Shown here: one piece after another, positions 18,040 through 25,979 of the stretch | Position numbering within the stretch: the stretch's first letter is position 1 | Layout of the letters: the number at the start of each line of letters is the position of its first letter | Origin: Marinomonas foliarum | GTDB lineage: Bacteria > Pseudomonadota > Gammaproteobacteria > Pseudomonadales > Marinomonadaceae | Reading direction: 5' to 3' | DNA: 58,925 bases | Assembly (NCBI RefSeq): GCF_003337275.1 | Contig: NZ_QPJQ01000030.1 | Span: forward strand, 1 to 58,925 | Notes under the pieces: generated by a model | What the model was told of the DNA's origin: nothing | What the model saw: only the letters and a program-made list of their open reading frames with translations | The model's database searches: none | Made by a program: the position numbers and the translations under genes

Positions 18040-19942
18040 GGAATTCTCTGTTTGAAATAGCAGTGCCAGAAAAATGGCGAGGTAAAATAAGCTTGAAGGT
18101 CACAGGCCATGTCGAATTAGAACGATGCTGAATCTTCCCGCCATGGGCATCAACAATACGGCGCACAATGGCTAAACCTAGGCCGCTACCGCCTGCTCGC
18201 TTAGTCACAAATGGCTGAAATAAAGCTTCGCCTTGCATGCTTGTGTCGATTGCAGGCCCGTTGTTATGCACTTGAATAACGATCTGCTGGCCTTGTTCTT
18301 TGGCTTCAATAAATAACTTGCCATCTGGCCTATTACGCAAAAAAGACACGGCGTTATCAATGAGATTAATAAACACCTGCTGTAGTCGTTGGGGGTCAGC
18401 ATCCAGCTCAATCGATTCATCGATATCTAGCTCAAACGCCACACCTTCTAGCTGGGCTTGCGCCAGTACGCTAGCAATTAATGATCGCAATGGTGTGGCA
18501 ACAATTTGCAATGACAAACTACCGGAATAGACCAACATATCGCTCACCAAACGATCCGCACGTTTTAGCTGAGTTTGAATATGCTGGCGCGTTTCGGCTG
18601 GTGCGTCATAAGCCGCCATGGAGATAATATTCAGAGGATTGCGCAGCTCATGGGCCATCGCTGCAGATAAACTCCCCAGCTCGACCAGATGCTGTTCGTC
18701 CATGCGTTTTCGTTCGGCTACCGCCAGGGCCAACGAACGTTCAAGCAAACCACAACTGGTCGTGAATAAAGACGCAAACACTTCCGCCGTCAAACGCATA
18801 CCTGGGCTGGCATCTTCCCAACCGATTAATACAAAGTGCCAATCAGACTCCGATCGAAACACTTGTATGGCCAATGCATTATTCTGCTCATCTACCGAGT
18901 GATCGCCGTGTTGCAATTGAATCGCTACATTTTGTCTTATTTGTCGCGAAAGTAACTGCTCACCAACACTTGTCAATTCTGTCCAATACTGAGCCTCTTT
19001 CAATTGCGTTGACCAAGTATCTAATACCGCTTCATTTAATGAGGCTCCGGGATAAATCAGCCGAGAAATTAAGCGACTCAAGGGCTGATATATCAGCGCA
19101 GCTACCACCAAGATCAGCAAGGAATACAACCAGAGTTGCCAACTGGGTACATTGGCCAGCGCCTGCAAACCGATACGGCCAGACACCACACTAATTACCG
19201 CGATCACACAGAGAATCACCAACATCATGGCGACCCAAAGCAAGGCCCGATTAGCGAACGCATTAACCGATAAAATCTGATAACGAACTACTGCATAAAC
19301 CAGCAGTAGTAGATACGTCGGCAGCAGTAACATGGGGTAAGGGAACCAGCTAATGCCGAAAGAAGGAAACACAAAGCTGGTCGCCAACAACAAGCCCCAC
19401 GCACCAACGCCAAACATGGCGAGAATCGATCGTTTCTTGTTGCCAGAATGACGATACCAACCAAACAGCAAAACACCATGAGCCAAGATGCCGATCAACA
19501 CGGTATAAGCGAGATTCCACACCCCGGCCTCGGTAAAAATAAAAAAGGAACGTGTATCCAAGGTACTGATAGCATCGCCCGCGCCTATCCACCAACTCTG
19601 TAACACCACTGCGAAACTAGTGAGATAAAACCAAGGCACCGCACGATATAAATGCTCAAGCATCGGCTCTTTAACGGGAACAGAGTTCACAAAACGAATG
19701 GCAAAGTGTAAAAAGAAGGCCGGCATCAGTGGGTTGGCGAGAATGATATGAATGCCAATTTGCTCGTAGCCTTGGAACAAGACCACATGCCCAAAGCACC
19801 AAATCGCCATCATAATGGCAAAACCTGCCAAGGCTTGTAGGTCACTTTGTTTTCTGGCTCGCCACAATAACCAGACCGCGACCAAGACGCCGCACACACT
19901 GGTCACCAGCATGGCCGCTTCAAACATCAGGGAAAGTGTCAA
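18026..19942 (-). CDS. Membrane sensor histidine kinase with 7-TM-like input domain
   Basis: 638-aa kinase. The N-terminal about 290 residues contain 7-8 hydrophobic spans (FLHFAIRFV near 77 fits the HisK 7TM N-terminal family), then a GAF-like linker. The HisKA box is LAAMAHELRNPLNIISM with phospho-acceptor His431, and the ATPase has QVFINLIDNAVSFL (N box) and GSGLGLAIVRRIV (G box). The TTG at 19942 has GAGG nine bases upstream, while the ATG at 19927 has no ribosome site, so I prefer TTG. It is the cognate sensor of the NtrC-type regulator. A membrane-embedded input with no periplasmic loop suggests sensing of membrane or quinone state, but this is speculative. Confidence 0.92.
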   Translation of the reverse strand: MTLSLMFEAAMLVTSVCGVLVAVWLLWRARKQSDLQALAGFAIMMAIWCFGHVVLFQGYEQIGIHIILANPLMPAFFLHFAIRFVNSVPVKEPMLEHLYRAVPWFYLTSFAVVLQSWWIGAGDAISTLDTRSFFIFTEAGVWNLAYTVLIGILAHGVLLFGWYRHSGNKKRSILAMFGVGAWGLLLATSFVFPSFGISWFPYPMLLLPTYLLLLVYAVVRYQILSVNAFANRALLWVAMMLVILCVIAVISVVSGRIGLQALANVPSWQLWLYSLLILVVAALIYQPLSRLISRLIYPGASLNEAVLDTWSTQLKEAQYWTELTSVGEQLLSRQIRQNVAIQLQHGDHSVDEQNNALAIQVFRSESDWHFVLIGWEDASPGMRLTAEVFASLFTTSCGLLERSLALAVAERKRMDEQHLVELGSLSAAMAHELRNPLNIISMAAYDAPAETRQHIQTQLKRADRLVSDMLVYSGSLSLQIVATPLRSLIASVLAQAQLEGVAFELDIDESIELDADPQRLQQVFINLIDNAVSFLRNRPDGKLFIEAKEQGQQIVIQVHNNGPAIDTSMQGEALFQPFVTKRAGGSGLGLAIVRRIVDAHGGKIQHRSNSTWPVTFKLILPRHFSGTAISNREFHDSK

Positions 19943-19946
19943 AATC

Positions 19947-19995
19947 GTAAACCTCGTTTACACCTAAAAGTGAGAAAATCGTAAACCTTTTTTAC
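19947..19995. promoter_or_regulatory. Paired palindromes, candidate activator-binding sites
   Basis: Two copies of GTAAAC-N3-GTTTAC, 34 bases apart: a perfect one at 19947-19961 and one with a single mismatch at 19981-19995. Each is preceded by the same AAAATC. They lie between the kinase start and the sigma-54 promoter, 60-110 bases upstream of the latter, the usual place for NtrC-type enhancer sites. They also overlap the kinase gene leader, so autoregulation is likely. Confidence 0.7.
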
Positions 19996-20055
19996 ACTTC
20001 ATGCAAAGACGAAAATTTTTCCTTTAAAATCAATAGTATAAATTTAACTAATAAT

Positions 20056-20071
20056 TGGCCTGTCCCTTGCT
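20056..20071 (+). promoter_or_regulatory. Sigma-54 (RpoN) promoter of the bd oxidase operon
   Basis: TTGGCCTGTCCCTTGCT carries TGGC and TTGC separated by seven bases, the correct -24/-12 spacing; GG at 20057-20058 and GC at 20069-20070. Start of transcription is expected near 20082. The first gene begins at 20129. The divergent regulator at 16675 has the GAFTGA loop needed to activate it. Confidence 0.75.
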
Positions 20072-20086
20072 GTAGGTAAGGCAAGC

Positions 20087-20100
20087 TTGATTTAAATCAA
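20087..20100 (+). promoter_or_regulatory. ANR/FNR box
   Basis: TTGATTTAAATCAA is an exact match to the TTGAT-N4-ATCAA consensus. Relative to the sigma-54 start near 20082 it covers about +6 to +19, where a bound regulator would block transcription. This fits repression of CIO-type oxidases by ANR at low oxygen as known in Pseudomonas aeruginosa. Confidence 0.8.
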
Positions 20101-20128
20101 ATCATTTTCAAATAACAGGACAAGCATC

Positions 20129-20245
20129 ATGAATACTGGATTTTTAATGACCGAAATCATCGCGCTTTTTAGCATTGTTGGCTTAGCCCTATTACCTCTG
20201 GCTTTGCAGCAAATGCGTACGCTAAGAGTTAAGAGAAACGCCTAA
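20129..20245 (+). CDS. 38-aa single-span membrane protein leading the bd oxidase operon
   Basis: Small gene encoding MNTGFLMTEIIALFSIVG followed by LALLPLALQQMRTLRVKRNA. AGGA lies eight bases before the ATG. The peptide is one hydrophobic helix (about residues 5-26) with a basic tail, so it should insert in the inner membrane with the tail in the cytosol. It is 48 bases before cioA and downstream of the sigma-54/ANR control region, so it would be the first cistron of the oxidase mRNA. I do not recognise the family. A role as an accessory subunit, assembly factor or leader peptide is conjecture. Confidence 0.65.
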   Translation: MNTGFLMTEIIALFSIVGLALLPLALQQMRTLRVKRNA

Positions 20246-20293
20246 CCTTATCTATATATCTCTTAACGCTTATCGATTCCCAAGGGAGCCATT

Positions 20294-21733
20294 ATGGACC
20301 TCGATGTCGCCATCTTATCTCGCATACAGTTCGCCTTTACTGTGAGCTTTCACATTATTTTCCCCAGCATCACCATTGGTTTGGCGACGCTAATTGCCAT
20401 TTGGGAAGGCTTATGGCTCAAAACACACAACCCTTACTACTTGCAGCTCGCCAAGTTCTGGATCAAACCCTTTGCCATTACATTCGGCATGGGCGTGGTG
20501 TCTGGCATTGTCTTGTCCTATGAATTTGGTACTAATTTCTCCAAATTTTCCGAAATGACTGGGGCTGTGATTGGGCCACTGATGGCCTATGAAGTGCTCA
20601 CTGCTTTCTTCATGGAAGCTGGCTTTCTTGGCGTTATGCTGTTCGGTTGGCAACGCGTTGGACGAAAACTGCATTACTTCGCTACTCTCACCGTAATGGT
20701 AGGTACTTGGATTTCAGCGTTTTGGATCATTGTAGCGAACTCTTGGATGCAAACTCCAACAGGGCACAAAATCGTCAACGGTAAATTCGAAGTCGAGAGC
20801 TGGATGGAAGTCATCTTCAATCCATCTATGCCTTACCGCTTCACTCACATGGTGGTTGCTTCGTTAATCACTGCGACTTTCGTGGTAGCAGGTATCAGTG
20901 CTTATTATTTGCTGAAAAAGAAAAACATTCCTTTTGCAAAAAAAGGCCTGTCTATGTGCATGTGGTTTGCCTTGGTGCTAACGCCACTGCAAGCATGGAT
21001 AGGTGATATGCATGGCTTGAACGTAAGAGAGCATCAGCCCACTAAATTGGCGGCCATGGAAGGTATTTGGCCTGCGGAAGAAGCAAACGTTCCTCTACTG
21101 CTATTCGCTATGCCCAATATGGAAACCGAATCAAACGATTATCAGGTTGGTATTCCTAATCTTGGTAGCTTGATTTTGACTCACTCTTGGGATGGTGCAG
21201 TACAAGGCTTAAAAGCCGTTCCACCTGAAGATAGACCGAACGTACCACTAGTGTTTTGGTCTTTCCGCGTCATGGTTGGCATTGGCTTTGGTATGATGGG
21301 CATCGCGGCGCTAGCGCTCTTGTTACGTCGAAAAGGCCGCTTGTATGAAAACAAAGCCTTCTTATCTCTGGTGACACTCTTTACGCCGATGGGAGTCATT
21401 GCGGTGCTGGCAGGTTGGTATGTGGTGGAAATTGGCCGTCAGCCTTGGATTGTCTATAACCTCGTTAGAACGTCAGAGATCGTATCACCACTTCCTCCGG
21501 AGCGTGTGCTCTTTACCTTGACCATGTTTGTCATCATTTACAGCTTACTGATCGGTGTTTATCTCTACTTTATGCGTAAGTTGATTAAAAAAGGGCCGCC
21601 TTCCATGGAAGCGCTAGAACAACAATTGATTGGTATGAAAGCGCCGGGCTATGCATTGGCTTGGGTAAAGTCGCTAACAACGAAAGAACAGCAAGCAAAC
21701 GATCAAACTTCACAAGCACAAGGAGATAAATGA
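20294..21733 (+). CDS. cioA: Cytochrome bd-type quinol oxidase subunit I (CIO type)
   Basis: Subunit I of a quinol:O2 oxidoreductase of 479 aa with about nine spans. ILSRIQFAFTVSFHIIFPS opens the protein, with haem-ligand His19 in this family. It has a short Q loop, a feature of the cyanide-insensitive (CioA) branch rather than E. coli CydA (about 520 aa). GDMHGLNVREHQPTKLAAMEG and LAGWYVVEIGRQPWIV (GRQPW) are the conserved quinol/haem regions. AAGGGAG precedes the ATG. cioB overlaps it by four bases. Predicted control: sigma-54 plus ANR from the upstream gap. Confidence 0.95.
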   Translation: MDLDVAILSRIQFAFTVSFHIIFPSITIGLATLIAIWEGLWLKTHNPYYLQLAKFWIKPFAITFGMGVVSGIVLSYEFGTNFSKFSEMTGAVIGPLMAYEVLTAFFMEAGFLGVMLFGWQRVGRKLHYFATLTVMVGTWISAFWIIVANSWMQTPTGHKIVNGKFEVESWMEVIFNPSMPYRFTHMVVASLITATFVVAGISAYYLLKKKNIPFAKKGLSMCMWFALVLTPLQAWIGDMHGLNVREHQPTKLAAMEGIWPAEEANVPLLLFAMPNMETESNDYQVGIPNLGSLILTHSWDGAVQGLKAVPPEDRPNVPLVFWSFRVMVGIGFGMMGIAALALLLRRKGRLYENKAFLSLVTLFTPMGVIAVLAGWYVVEIGRQPWIVYNLVRTSEIVSPLPPERVLFTLTMFVIIYSLLIGVYLYFMRKLIKKGPPSMEALEQQLIGMKAPGYALAWVKSLTTKEQQANDQTSQAQGDK

Positions 21734-22743
21734 TGGATTTGGCTTTTTTCTACTTCCTCGTCTTAGGCTTTGCCATCTTTATGTACGTGCTACTCGATGG
21801 CTTCGACCTAGGGATTGGCATTCTCTACCCTTGGTTTAACCAAGAAGGCGAGCGTGATCATTTAATGCGTTCTATCTCACACGTTTGGGATGGCAACGAG
21901 ACTTGGTTAGTCTTTGGTGGAGTCGTCTTGTTTGCCGCCTTTCCAGCGGCTTATGCGGACATTGCCTCAATATTTTATCTACCCATCATGCTCATGCTGT
22001 TTGCTTTGATCTTTCGCGGTGTGGCGTTCGAATACCGGTTTAAGTCCGATACCTCTCGACCTTATTGGGATTTTGCCTTCAGCGCAGGGTCTGCTATTGC
22101 GGCATTTTGCCAAGGCATGTTGCTAGGCTCAATCGTTCAAGGCGTGCCAGTCGGTGTCGACAGTTTATCTAGCCTGCATTGGTTAACGCCGTTTTCTATA
22201 TTGACTGGCTTTTCCGTAATGGCTGGCTATGCACTATTAGCCGCTTGTTATCTGTTTATGAAAAGCCGTGGCCGTATTCAAGAGCATGCAGCGACATTGG
22301 GCAAACAACTCTTGATTATCACTATTTTGGCTATGGTCATTGTGAGCTTGTGGACAGTGGCTAGCCAAGTGGGCATTCGACAGCGCTGGTTCTCTGGCTT
22401 GAATTTCTTGTGGCTATCGCCACTGCCTATCATCACCTTGGTGGTCGCGGTGTTGGCTTGGAAAGATTTAAACAGCCACGCCACAGGAACCGTTCACCAC
22501 GAAGGTCGACCTTTTTGGTATGCAGCAACACTCTTCTTACTGGGTTTTGCTGGGCTTGTCGTTGGTTTATTCCCTTACTTAATACCAAGACAGTTAACCT
22601 TTATGGAAGCAGCATCGCCAGACAGCAGCTTGCTTTTCTTACTGCCAGGTATATGCATCTTCGTGCCCTTGATTTGTGCCTACACTTTATGGGGTTATCG
22701 CGTCTTTGCCGGTAAGGTGGAAGATTATCAGGAGGGTTACTAA
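21730..22743 (+). CDS. cioB: Cytochrome bd-type quinol oxidase subunit II
   Basis: 337-aa integral membrane partner of CioA with 8-9 spans. The N-terminal YVLLDGFDLGIGILYPW and the HVWDGNETWLVFGGVVLFAAFPAAYA block are signatures of CydB/CioB. The ATG overlaps the cioA stop (ATGATGG), and the stop overlaps the ATG of the next small gene (TAATG), so all three are translationally coupled. Confidence 0.95.
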   Translation: MMDLAFFYFLVLGFAIFMYVLLDGFDLGIGILYPWFNQEGERDHLMRSISHVWDGNETWLVFGGVVLFAAFPAAYADIASIFYLPIMLMLFALIFRGVAFEYRFKSDTSRPYWDFAFSAGSAIAAFCQGMLLGSIVQGVPVGVDSLSSLHWLTPFSILTGFSVMAGYALLAACYLFMKSRGRIQEHAATLGKQLLIITILAMVIVSLWTVASQVGIRQRWFSGLNFLWLSPLPIITLVVAVLAWKDLNSHATGTVHHEGRPFWYAATLFLLGFAGLVVGLFPYLIPRQLTFMEAASPDSSLLFLLPGICIFVPLICAYTLWGYRVFAGKVEDYQEGY

Positions 22744-22880
22744 TGTCACTCAAAAGCCTGAAAGAAAAAGCCGCCAAACTCAAATCGTGGCAATGGTTTT
22801 TGCTGCTGTACGGCATCGGCTTTATTGCCATATTAACCGCATCTTATGGTATTAAACTGCTAATGACGGGATTGCCTTGA
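22743..22880 (+). CDS. Small bd-oxidase-associated membrane protein (DUF2474-like)
   Basis: 45-aa peptide: a basic amphipathic start (MSLKSLKEKAAKLKSWQW) and one membrane helix (about 18-42, FLLLYGIGFIAILTASYGI). Its position overlapping the cioB stop by one base and its one-span layout fit the DUF2474 / CydX-like accessory proteins that stabilise bd oxidases. The assignment rests on context and topology rather than a strong motif. Confidence 0.75.
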   Translation: MSLKSLKEKAAKLKSWQWFLLLYGIGFIAILTASYGIKLLMTGLP

Positions 22881-22896
22881 GCACTGCTATTCGCAT

Positions 22897-22938
22897 AAAA
22901 AAGCCTCGCACTTTACAACTTTAAGTGCGAGGCTTTTT
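22897..22938. terminator. Bidirectional terminator between oxidase and TRAP operons
   Basis: Long stem AAAAAGCCTCGCACTT / AAGTGCGAGGCTTTTT with T-runs in both directions, 17 bases after the small gene and 35 bases after the leftward TRAP permease stop. It serves both convergent operons. Confidence 0.92.
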
Positions 22939-22972
22939 AGCATTATTCAGTAAGAGGTTACGACAATAATCG

Positions 22973-24925
22973 TTACACTTTAGCCGCTTTAAACGTATCG
23001 GCTTTCGCGCCGATACTTGCTTTCACTAGCAAAACTGCAAACACTATCACACCCAATACACGTGCACTGACCACAAACAAGGAAGTATCCGTAGCAGCCG
23101 CAGGCCAAGCAATAAGTACCGCAGCAACAACATATAGCAAACGAGTTACCCAAGATAAGTTCTCACGCAACCAGCCAGAAAAACCAATGCTCATCGATGC
23201 GGTGGCCAAGGCCGCAAATGAGATCGCCGCGATAACACTCGCCGTTGTCCCAATCAATAAAATACCCGGCATAGTCACAAACAAGAACGGGACCAAGAGT
23301 TTAACAAAACCTAATCGCATGGATTCAACTGCCGTTTCATTAGGTTCGGCACCAGAAATTGTCGCCGCCGCATAAGCCGCTAATGCGACAGGTGGGGTAA
23401 TAGCAGACACTAAACCAAAGTAGAAAATGAACATGTGTGCTGACAAAGTTTCCATACCAAGTTGTGTCATCGCAGGTGCAACCAATACCGCGAGCAACAA
23501 ATACGCAGCTGATGTTGGTAATCCCATACCCAAAACAAAAGACGCCAATGCGGTGAGTAATAAGACGGCCCACAAATTGCCGTCGCCCAGCTCAATGATC
23601 AAACCAGACAACATCAGGCCCATACCGGTCAAATTCAGTATCCCGATAATAACGCCAGCGGCTGCAACAGCCGCCACTATCGGTAGCGTCGAAGACAAGG
23701 TTTCCTTACAAGCCGCTATCAAATCGACCACATTTATACGAGTGGCTTTTTTCCAAGGACAAACAAGCAAACCAGCCAAAATCCCCATAACGGCCGCTTG
23801 GGTTGGTGATTTACCTGAAATCATCAGACCGATTAAAACCACCAGCGGAAGCAAAAGATAGCTCTTTGTTCTCAGTGTATTTAATAACAATTGTAAGCCA
23901 GCTTCGGTATCCCTTTCTAAATTAAGGCGTCCAGCTTCTAGCCGCACTGAAATCATCAGCGCTAAAATATACAAAAGTGCAGGAACCAAAGCGGCCATTG
24001 CAACTTCCGCATAAGGAATCCCAATCATTTCTGCCATCAAGAAAGCAGCAGCCCCCATGACCGGTGGCATAATTTGCCCCGCCGAAGACGCAGCGGCTTC
24101 GATCGCTCCAGCCAGTTTTGCACTGTAGCCTACGCGTTTCATCAACGGAATAGTAAAAGTGCCTGTAGTCACTACGTTGGCCACAGCGCTGCCGTTAAGG
24201 GAGCCAAGCAATGCGCTAGACAAAGCCGCAGATAAGCCAGGGCCACCTTGCACACGTCCAGTCAAACCACGGGCCAAATCAACAAAAACTTCACCCGTAC
24301 CAATTTTAGTTAAAATGGCACCAAACAAACCGAAGAGGAAAATATACTCAACGGCGACCCCCATTGGTACACCATAAACCCCTTCAGTCGATAACATCAG
24401 AGTTGACGTCAGACGGCTTAGATCATAACCACCATGACCATATTTACCAGGGATCAAATAGCCAAAATACGCATAAAGAAAAGCAAGGGCCATCAAAATA
24501 ATCAATGCCCTACCTACAGCAATACGAACAAAGACAAACACCACCGCAATCAGAGCAATAAAGATCAACCTATCTTGCTCAACCGACATAGCGCCGCGCA
24601 TGACAATATCAATGTAGTAATGCCACAAGTAAGGCCCCGGAATTAAAGCCAATAGGGCCAATAGATAAAACACGCCACGGCCCATGATATTCTTGTACCT
24701 TAGCGCGTAAAACAGCATGGCAGCAGCCGCAACTAGGGAGAAAAACGTAGACCTCAATAGCAACGCGGTAATGCCGCCATAATACGCACCATACAGCACA
24801 AGACTGGCGATTCCAGCGGCGATCACACTAAACAATAAAGAGACTGCTAGACGTTCCTTGCCACCAGCGAATTTTGATTCAAGGAGCAAACTTTGAAAGC
24901 CATTGCTGGAATCTGATTTCAACAT
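22973..24925 (-). CDS. TRAP transporter fused permease (TAXI type)
   Basis: 650-aa inner-membrane protein with about 16-18 spans, the fused small and large permease (DctQM-like) of TAXI-family TRAP systems. GLFGAILTKIGTGEVFVDLARGLTGRVQGGPGLSAALSSALLGSLNGSAVANVVTTG and the GQIMPPVMGAAAFLMAEMIG loop are typical of the M domain. GMGLPTSAAYLLLA repeats the motif in the second half. A GGAGAG ribosome site precedes the ATG; it follows the binding protein gene by 10 bases. Likely a Na+-driven carboxylate/amino-acid importer; ligand unknown. Confidence 0.93.
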   Translation of the reverse strand: MLKSDSSNGFQSLLLESKFAGGKERLAVSLLFSVIAAGIASLVLYGAYYGGITALLLRSTFFSLVAAAAMLFYALRYKNIMGRGVFYLLALLALIPGPYLWHYYIDIVMRGAMSVEQDRLIFIALIAVVFVFVRIAVGRALIILMALAFLYAYFGYLIPGKYGHGGYDLSRLTSTLMLSTEGVYGVPMGVAVEYIFLFGLFGAILTKIGTGEVFVDLARGLTGRVQGGPGLSAALSSALLGSLNGSAVANVVTTGTFTIPLMKRVGYSAKLAGAIEAAASSAGQIMPPVMGAAAFLMAEMIGIPYAEVAMAALVPALLYILALMISVRLEAGRLNLERDTEAGLQLLLNTLRTKSYLLLPLVVLIGLMISGKSPTQAAVMGILAGLLVCPWKKATRINVVDLIAACKETLSSTLPIVAAVAAAGVIIGILNLTGMGLMLSGLIIELGDGNLWAVLLLTALASFVLGMGLPTSAAYLLLAVLVAPAMTQLGMETLSAHMFIFYFGLVSAITPPVALAAYAAATISGAEPNETAVESMRLGFVKLLVPFLFVTMPGILLIGTTASVIAAISFAALATASMSIGFSGWLRENLSWVTRLLYVVAAVLIAWPAAATDTSLFVVSARVLGVIVFAVLLVKASIGAKADTFKAAKV

Positions 24926-24935
24926 AATAGCTCTC

Positions 24936-25874
24936 CTAGTTTTCGCTTACTTCGTCATAATATTTTTTCGCACCTGGGTGCAATGTAACAGGAGTGCGTT
25001 TTGCGGTTTCTAACGAAATTGCTTTTGCTTGTGGGTGAATTTGACCAAGCTCATCTAAATGAGAAAAAATTGCTTTGGTGATGTTATAAATTTTGCTCTG
25101 ATCTTCTTTACCGCTGGTGAACAAAATAGCAGGATCATTAATCATCAAAATCTGTTTGGTTTGATCTGGGTAGGTTTCAGCAGGCAGAGAGTAAGCTTGA
25201 TAGAAAGGGTATTTTTGGATCAAACTATCGAGTTTATCAATATCAGCTGACAACAATTTCATGTCGGTTTGTGAATCAAGATCAATCAAAGAAGAAGTCG
25301 GTGCACCAGCTAGAACCACTGTGGCATCAACTTGACCATTTACCAGCGCTTTTACACCTTCATTATAAGACAGGAAACGTGGTGTAATATCGTCAAAGAC
25401 ACCATACTCTTGTAACAAACGTGTTGCTAAAACAGCGGCATTACTTCCTGGAGGCCCCATGCTGACACGCTTGCCTTTTAAGCCTTCAAAGGAGTCGACT
25501 CCTTTTCCTGAAATCGTTGCGACCTGCAACACTGCTGGATATAAATAGGCAATACCAGCCACGTCCAAAGGTCCGCTAACTTTAAATGGGCCTTGGCCAT
25601 TTTTTGCTTCAAACAAAGTTGAAGAAGAAGATAAACCCATTGTCATTTGGCCCGCAGCAACACGATGGTTGTTTTCAACAGATGCACCTGTTACTTCTGC
25701 GCGTGCAGTAGTGTTGTCCATATGCTTGTTAAGGGTTTCAGAAATCCCTGCACCAATCACATAGAACAAGCCGCCAGTTCCACCTGTTCCAATGGATACA
25801 CGTTCTGCTGCTTGAACAGGATTATTGACTAAAGTCGCACACAAGGCACTCGCTATAAGCAGTTTTTTAAACAT
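24936..25874 (-). CDS. TAXI-family TRAP solute-binding protein
   Basis: 312-aa periplasmic receptor. Signal peptide LLIASALCATLVNNPVQA is cut before AERVSIGTGGTGGLFYVIGAGIS, the family's opening. GMSSSS-type (GLSSSSTLFEA), KGKRVSMGPPGSNAA and PFYQAYSLPAETYPDQ are conserved TAXI segments. I use the ATG at 25874 with GGAG just upstream, not the TTG 12 bases further up. It probably hands an organic anion or amino acid to the permease encoded next. A tandem repeat at 25929 upstream suggests control by the neighbouring TctD-like regulator. Confidence 0.93.
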   Translation of the reverse strand: MFKKLLIASALCATLVNNPVQAAERVSIGTGGTGGLFYVIGAGISETLNKHMDNTTARAEVTGASVENNHRVAAGQMTMGLSSSSTLFEAKNGQGPFKVSGPLDVAGIAYLYPAVLQVATISGKGVDSFEGLKGKRVSMGPPGSNAAVLATRLLQEYGVFDDITPRFLSYNEGVKALVNGQVDATVVLAGAPTSSLIDLDSQTDMKLLSADIDKLDSLIQKYPFYQAYSLPAETYPDQTKQILMINDPAILFTSGKEDQSKIYNITKAIFSHLDELGQIHPQAKAISLETAKRTPVTLHPGAKKYYDEVSEN

Positions 25875-25928
25875 AATATTCTCCAACTTATTTTTGTTTT
25901 GTTATTGCTTAGAACACTCTAGCGAGGA

Positions 25929-25950
25929 AACCTTTCATGAACCTTTCATG
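25929..25950. promoter_or_regulatory. Tandem 11-bp repeat upstream of the TRAP-TAXI genes
   Basis: AACCTTTCATG occurs twice with no gap, so the copies are one helical turn apart, the usual layout of OmpR-family response regulator sites. It lies 55 bases upstream of the TAXI receptor start and just after the three-gene sensory operon that encodes such a regulator. Confidence 0.6.
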
Positions 25951-25979
25951 GGTCTTGAATACTTCATAAAAAATAAAAG

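Noticed and set aside
23427..23861. A 144-codon open frame opposite the TRAP permease gene
   Set aside because: It is antisense to a well-supported membrane-protein gene, has no ribosome site, and its composition (Ala/Thr/Ile/Lys/Pro-rich) is what the reverse of a hydrophobic coding strand gives.
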